Origin: Qipengyuania vulgaris
Lineage (GTDB): Bacteria; Pseudomonadota; Alphaproteobacteria; Sphingomonadales; Sphingomonadaceae
Assembly (NCBI GenBank): GCA_000756795.1
Contig: CCSI01000003.1
Span: forward strand, 124,001 to 188,000
Reading direction: 5' to 3'
DNA: 64,000 nt
Part shown: piece after piece, positions 63,273 to 64,000 of the stretch
Numbering within the stretch: position 1 is the stretch's first letter
How the letters are laid out: each line of letters opens with the position of its first letter
Notes under the pieces: generated by a model
The model's input: only the letters and a program-made list of their open reading frames with translations
The model's database searches: none
What the model was told of the DNA's origin: nothing
Position numbers and translations under genes: made by a program

Positions 63273-64000
63273 GTTCGACCACTTCGTCGCCATCGACTGG
63301 TCGGGGGCCAAGGGTGCGCGGCAGAAGGGCATCGCGCTGGCGATTGCCGATGCTGCAGGCGGGCCTCCCGTGCTGGTCGAGCACCGATGGTCGCGCGACG
63401 AAGTCCTCGGAGTCTTGCGCGATGAACTCCCAAGCGATTCCCTGGTGGGTCTCGACCTCGGCATTGCGCTCCCACATGCGGACTGCGGCGCCTATTTCCC
63501 GAGTCTTGATAAAACCCCGCCCGACGCGCCCTCCTTGTGGCAACTCATCGACGAACTCGCTGCCGAAGACGAAAATCTCGGCGCGAACAGCTTCGTGGCG
63601 CACCCTGCCTTGCGCCCCTATTTTCGGGACGGCGCGGAGACGGGCGAACACTTCGGATGCGACGGTGCGGAGCATGGCCGTGGCCGCTTTCGTGTCACCG
63701 AGCAGGCGCAAGCGGCGATGGGCTGCAAACCCTATTCGAACTTCAACCTCGTCGGCGCGGCGCAGGTGGGCAAGTCGAGCCTCACGGGAATGCGCATGCT
63801 GCATCACTTGCGCGGCCACCTGCCGGTCTGGCCGGTCGACCCGCTGCCGCAAGCGGGTTCGGTCGCGGTGGAAATCTACACCAGCCTTGCCGCGCTGGAA
63901 GCGGGGCGCAGCGCGGCCAAGGCGAAGATGCGCAGCTACGAGGCGTTGAACGAGGCGCTCGACGTGCTCGACTCACCGCCGGTGGCGGGAAGCGGGGAAG
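63259..64000 (+). CDS. RNase H-fold-like hypothetical protein (3' end outside window)
   Basis: The frame starts with GTG at 63259 inside the rarA end and stays open to base 64000, at least 247 codons. The N-terminal HFVAIDWSGAKGARQKGIALA resembles the first strand of DUF429/RNase H-like proteins, where the Asp binds metal. Later segments include VGLDLGIALPH and a second acidic residue run. The family is not identified with certainty and no enzymatic activity is established. Confidence 0.65.
   Translation, partial: MNAPRFDHFVAIDWSGAKGARQKGIALAIADAAGGPPVLVEHRWSRDEVLGVLRDELPSDSLVGLDLGIALPHADCGAYFPSLDKTPPDAPSLWQLIDELAAEDENLGANSFVAHPALRPYFRDGAETGEHFGCDGAEHGRGRFRVTEQAQAAMGCKPYSNFNLVGAAQVGKSSLTGMRMLHHLRGHLPVWPVDPLPQAGSVAVEIYTSLAALEAGRSAAKAKMRSYEALNEALDVLDSPPVAGSGE

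Noticed and set aside
61881-63464. 527-codon minus-strand frame
   Set aside because: Antisense to rarA.

Overview
The window is a gene-dense, GC-rich (low-to-mid 60s % by eye) stretch of a bacterial chromosome. It most resembles a marine alphaproteobacterium of the order Sphingomonadales, Erythrobacteraceae (Erythrobacter/Qipengyuania/Altererythrobacter type). Pointers are the ChpT phosphotransferase, HisZ, DUF3297, TorF-family porin, an RTX-type ExeM nuclease, two unrelated Na+/H+ antiporters (NhaA and a CPA1 type), the serC-serA-hisZ-purA gene set, and many GTG/TTG starts with ATGA stop/start overlaps. The genus is an inference; no 16S rRNA gene is present. No prophage, transposase, CRISPR array or plasmid backbone was seen.

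Layout. 1-9.9 kb: the end of valS, queE, a HerA-like ATPase, a TauE/SafE exporter with its TIGR02186 partner, an NfrB-like membrane glycosyltransferase with a small anchored protein, nhaA and gloA. 10-14.4 kb: TorF porin, metallophosphoesterase-ugd pair, a TspO/MBR-like membrane protein and the RNase P RNA. 14.5-20.6 kb: a 1383-residue secreted nuclease with three lamin-tail repeats and RTX repeats, then amidase, chpT and a JAMM protease. 20.6-21.9 kb: a GIY-YIG nuclease gene bracketed by an inverted pair of about 24 bp repeats and open in frame into rluD. 22-31.7 kb: rpoH, mtgA, GH25 lysozyme, CDF metal exporter, ECF sigma/anti-sigma/fasciclin, clpX, clpP and a chemoreceptor. 32-41.5 kb: TonB-dependent receptor, CPA1 antiporter, tig, tRNA-Leu, small proteins, DUF3297, der, DUF2721, bfr and bfd. 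41.5-50.5 kb: DUF418, an orphan ParA/RHH/TPR-SPOR operon, pyrB with an inactive dihydroorotase homologue, sppA and tRNA-Val. 50.5-64 kb: a second ECF sigma with a DUF6768 protein, purA, aldo/keto reductase, trhO, GST, hisZ, serA, serC with a leader RNA, a GT4 glycosyltransferase, padR, rarA and a truncated RNase H-like protein.

Themes. Proteostasis (rpoH, clpP, clpX, tig), cell-cycle and envelope biology (chpT, ParA-RHH-SPOR, mtgA, lysozyme, amidase, sppA), metal homeostasis (bfr/bfd with a Fur-like box, CDF with a Zur-like box) and serine, histidine, purine and pyrimidine biosynthesis share the region. The items most worth a second look are the repeat-bracketed GIY-YIG element upstream of rluD and the ParA/RHH/TPR-SPOR operon with a CtrA-like site. 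All assignments rest on reading the sequence and on remembered family motifs; no database search was run.
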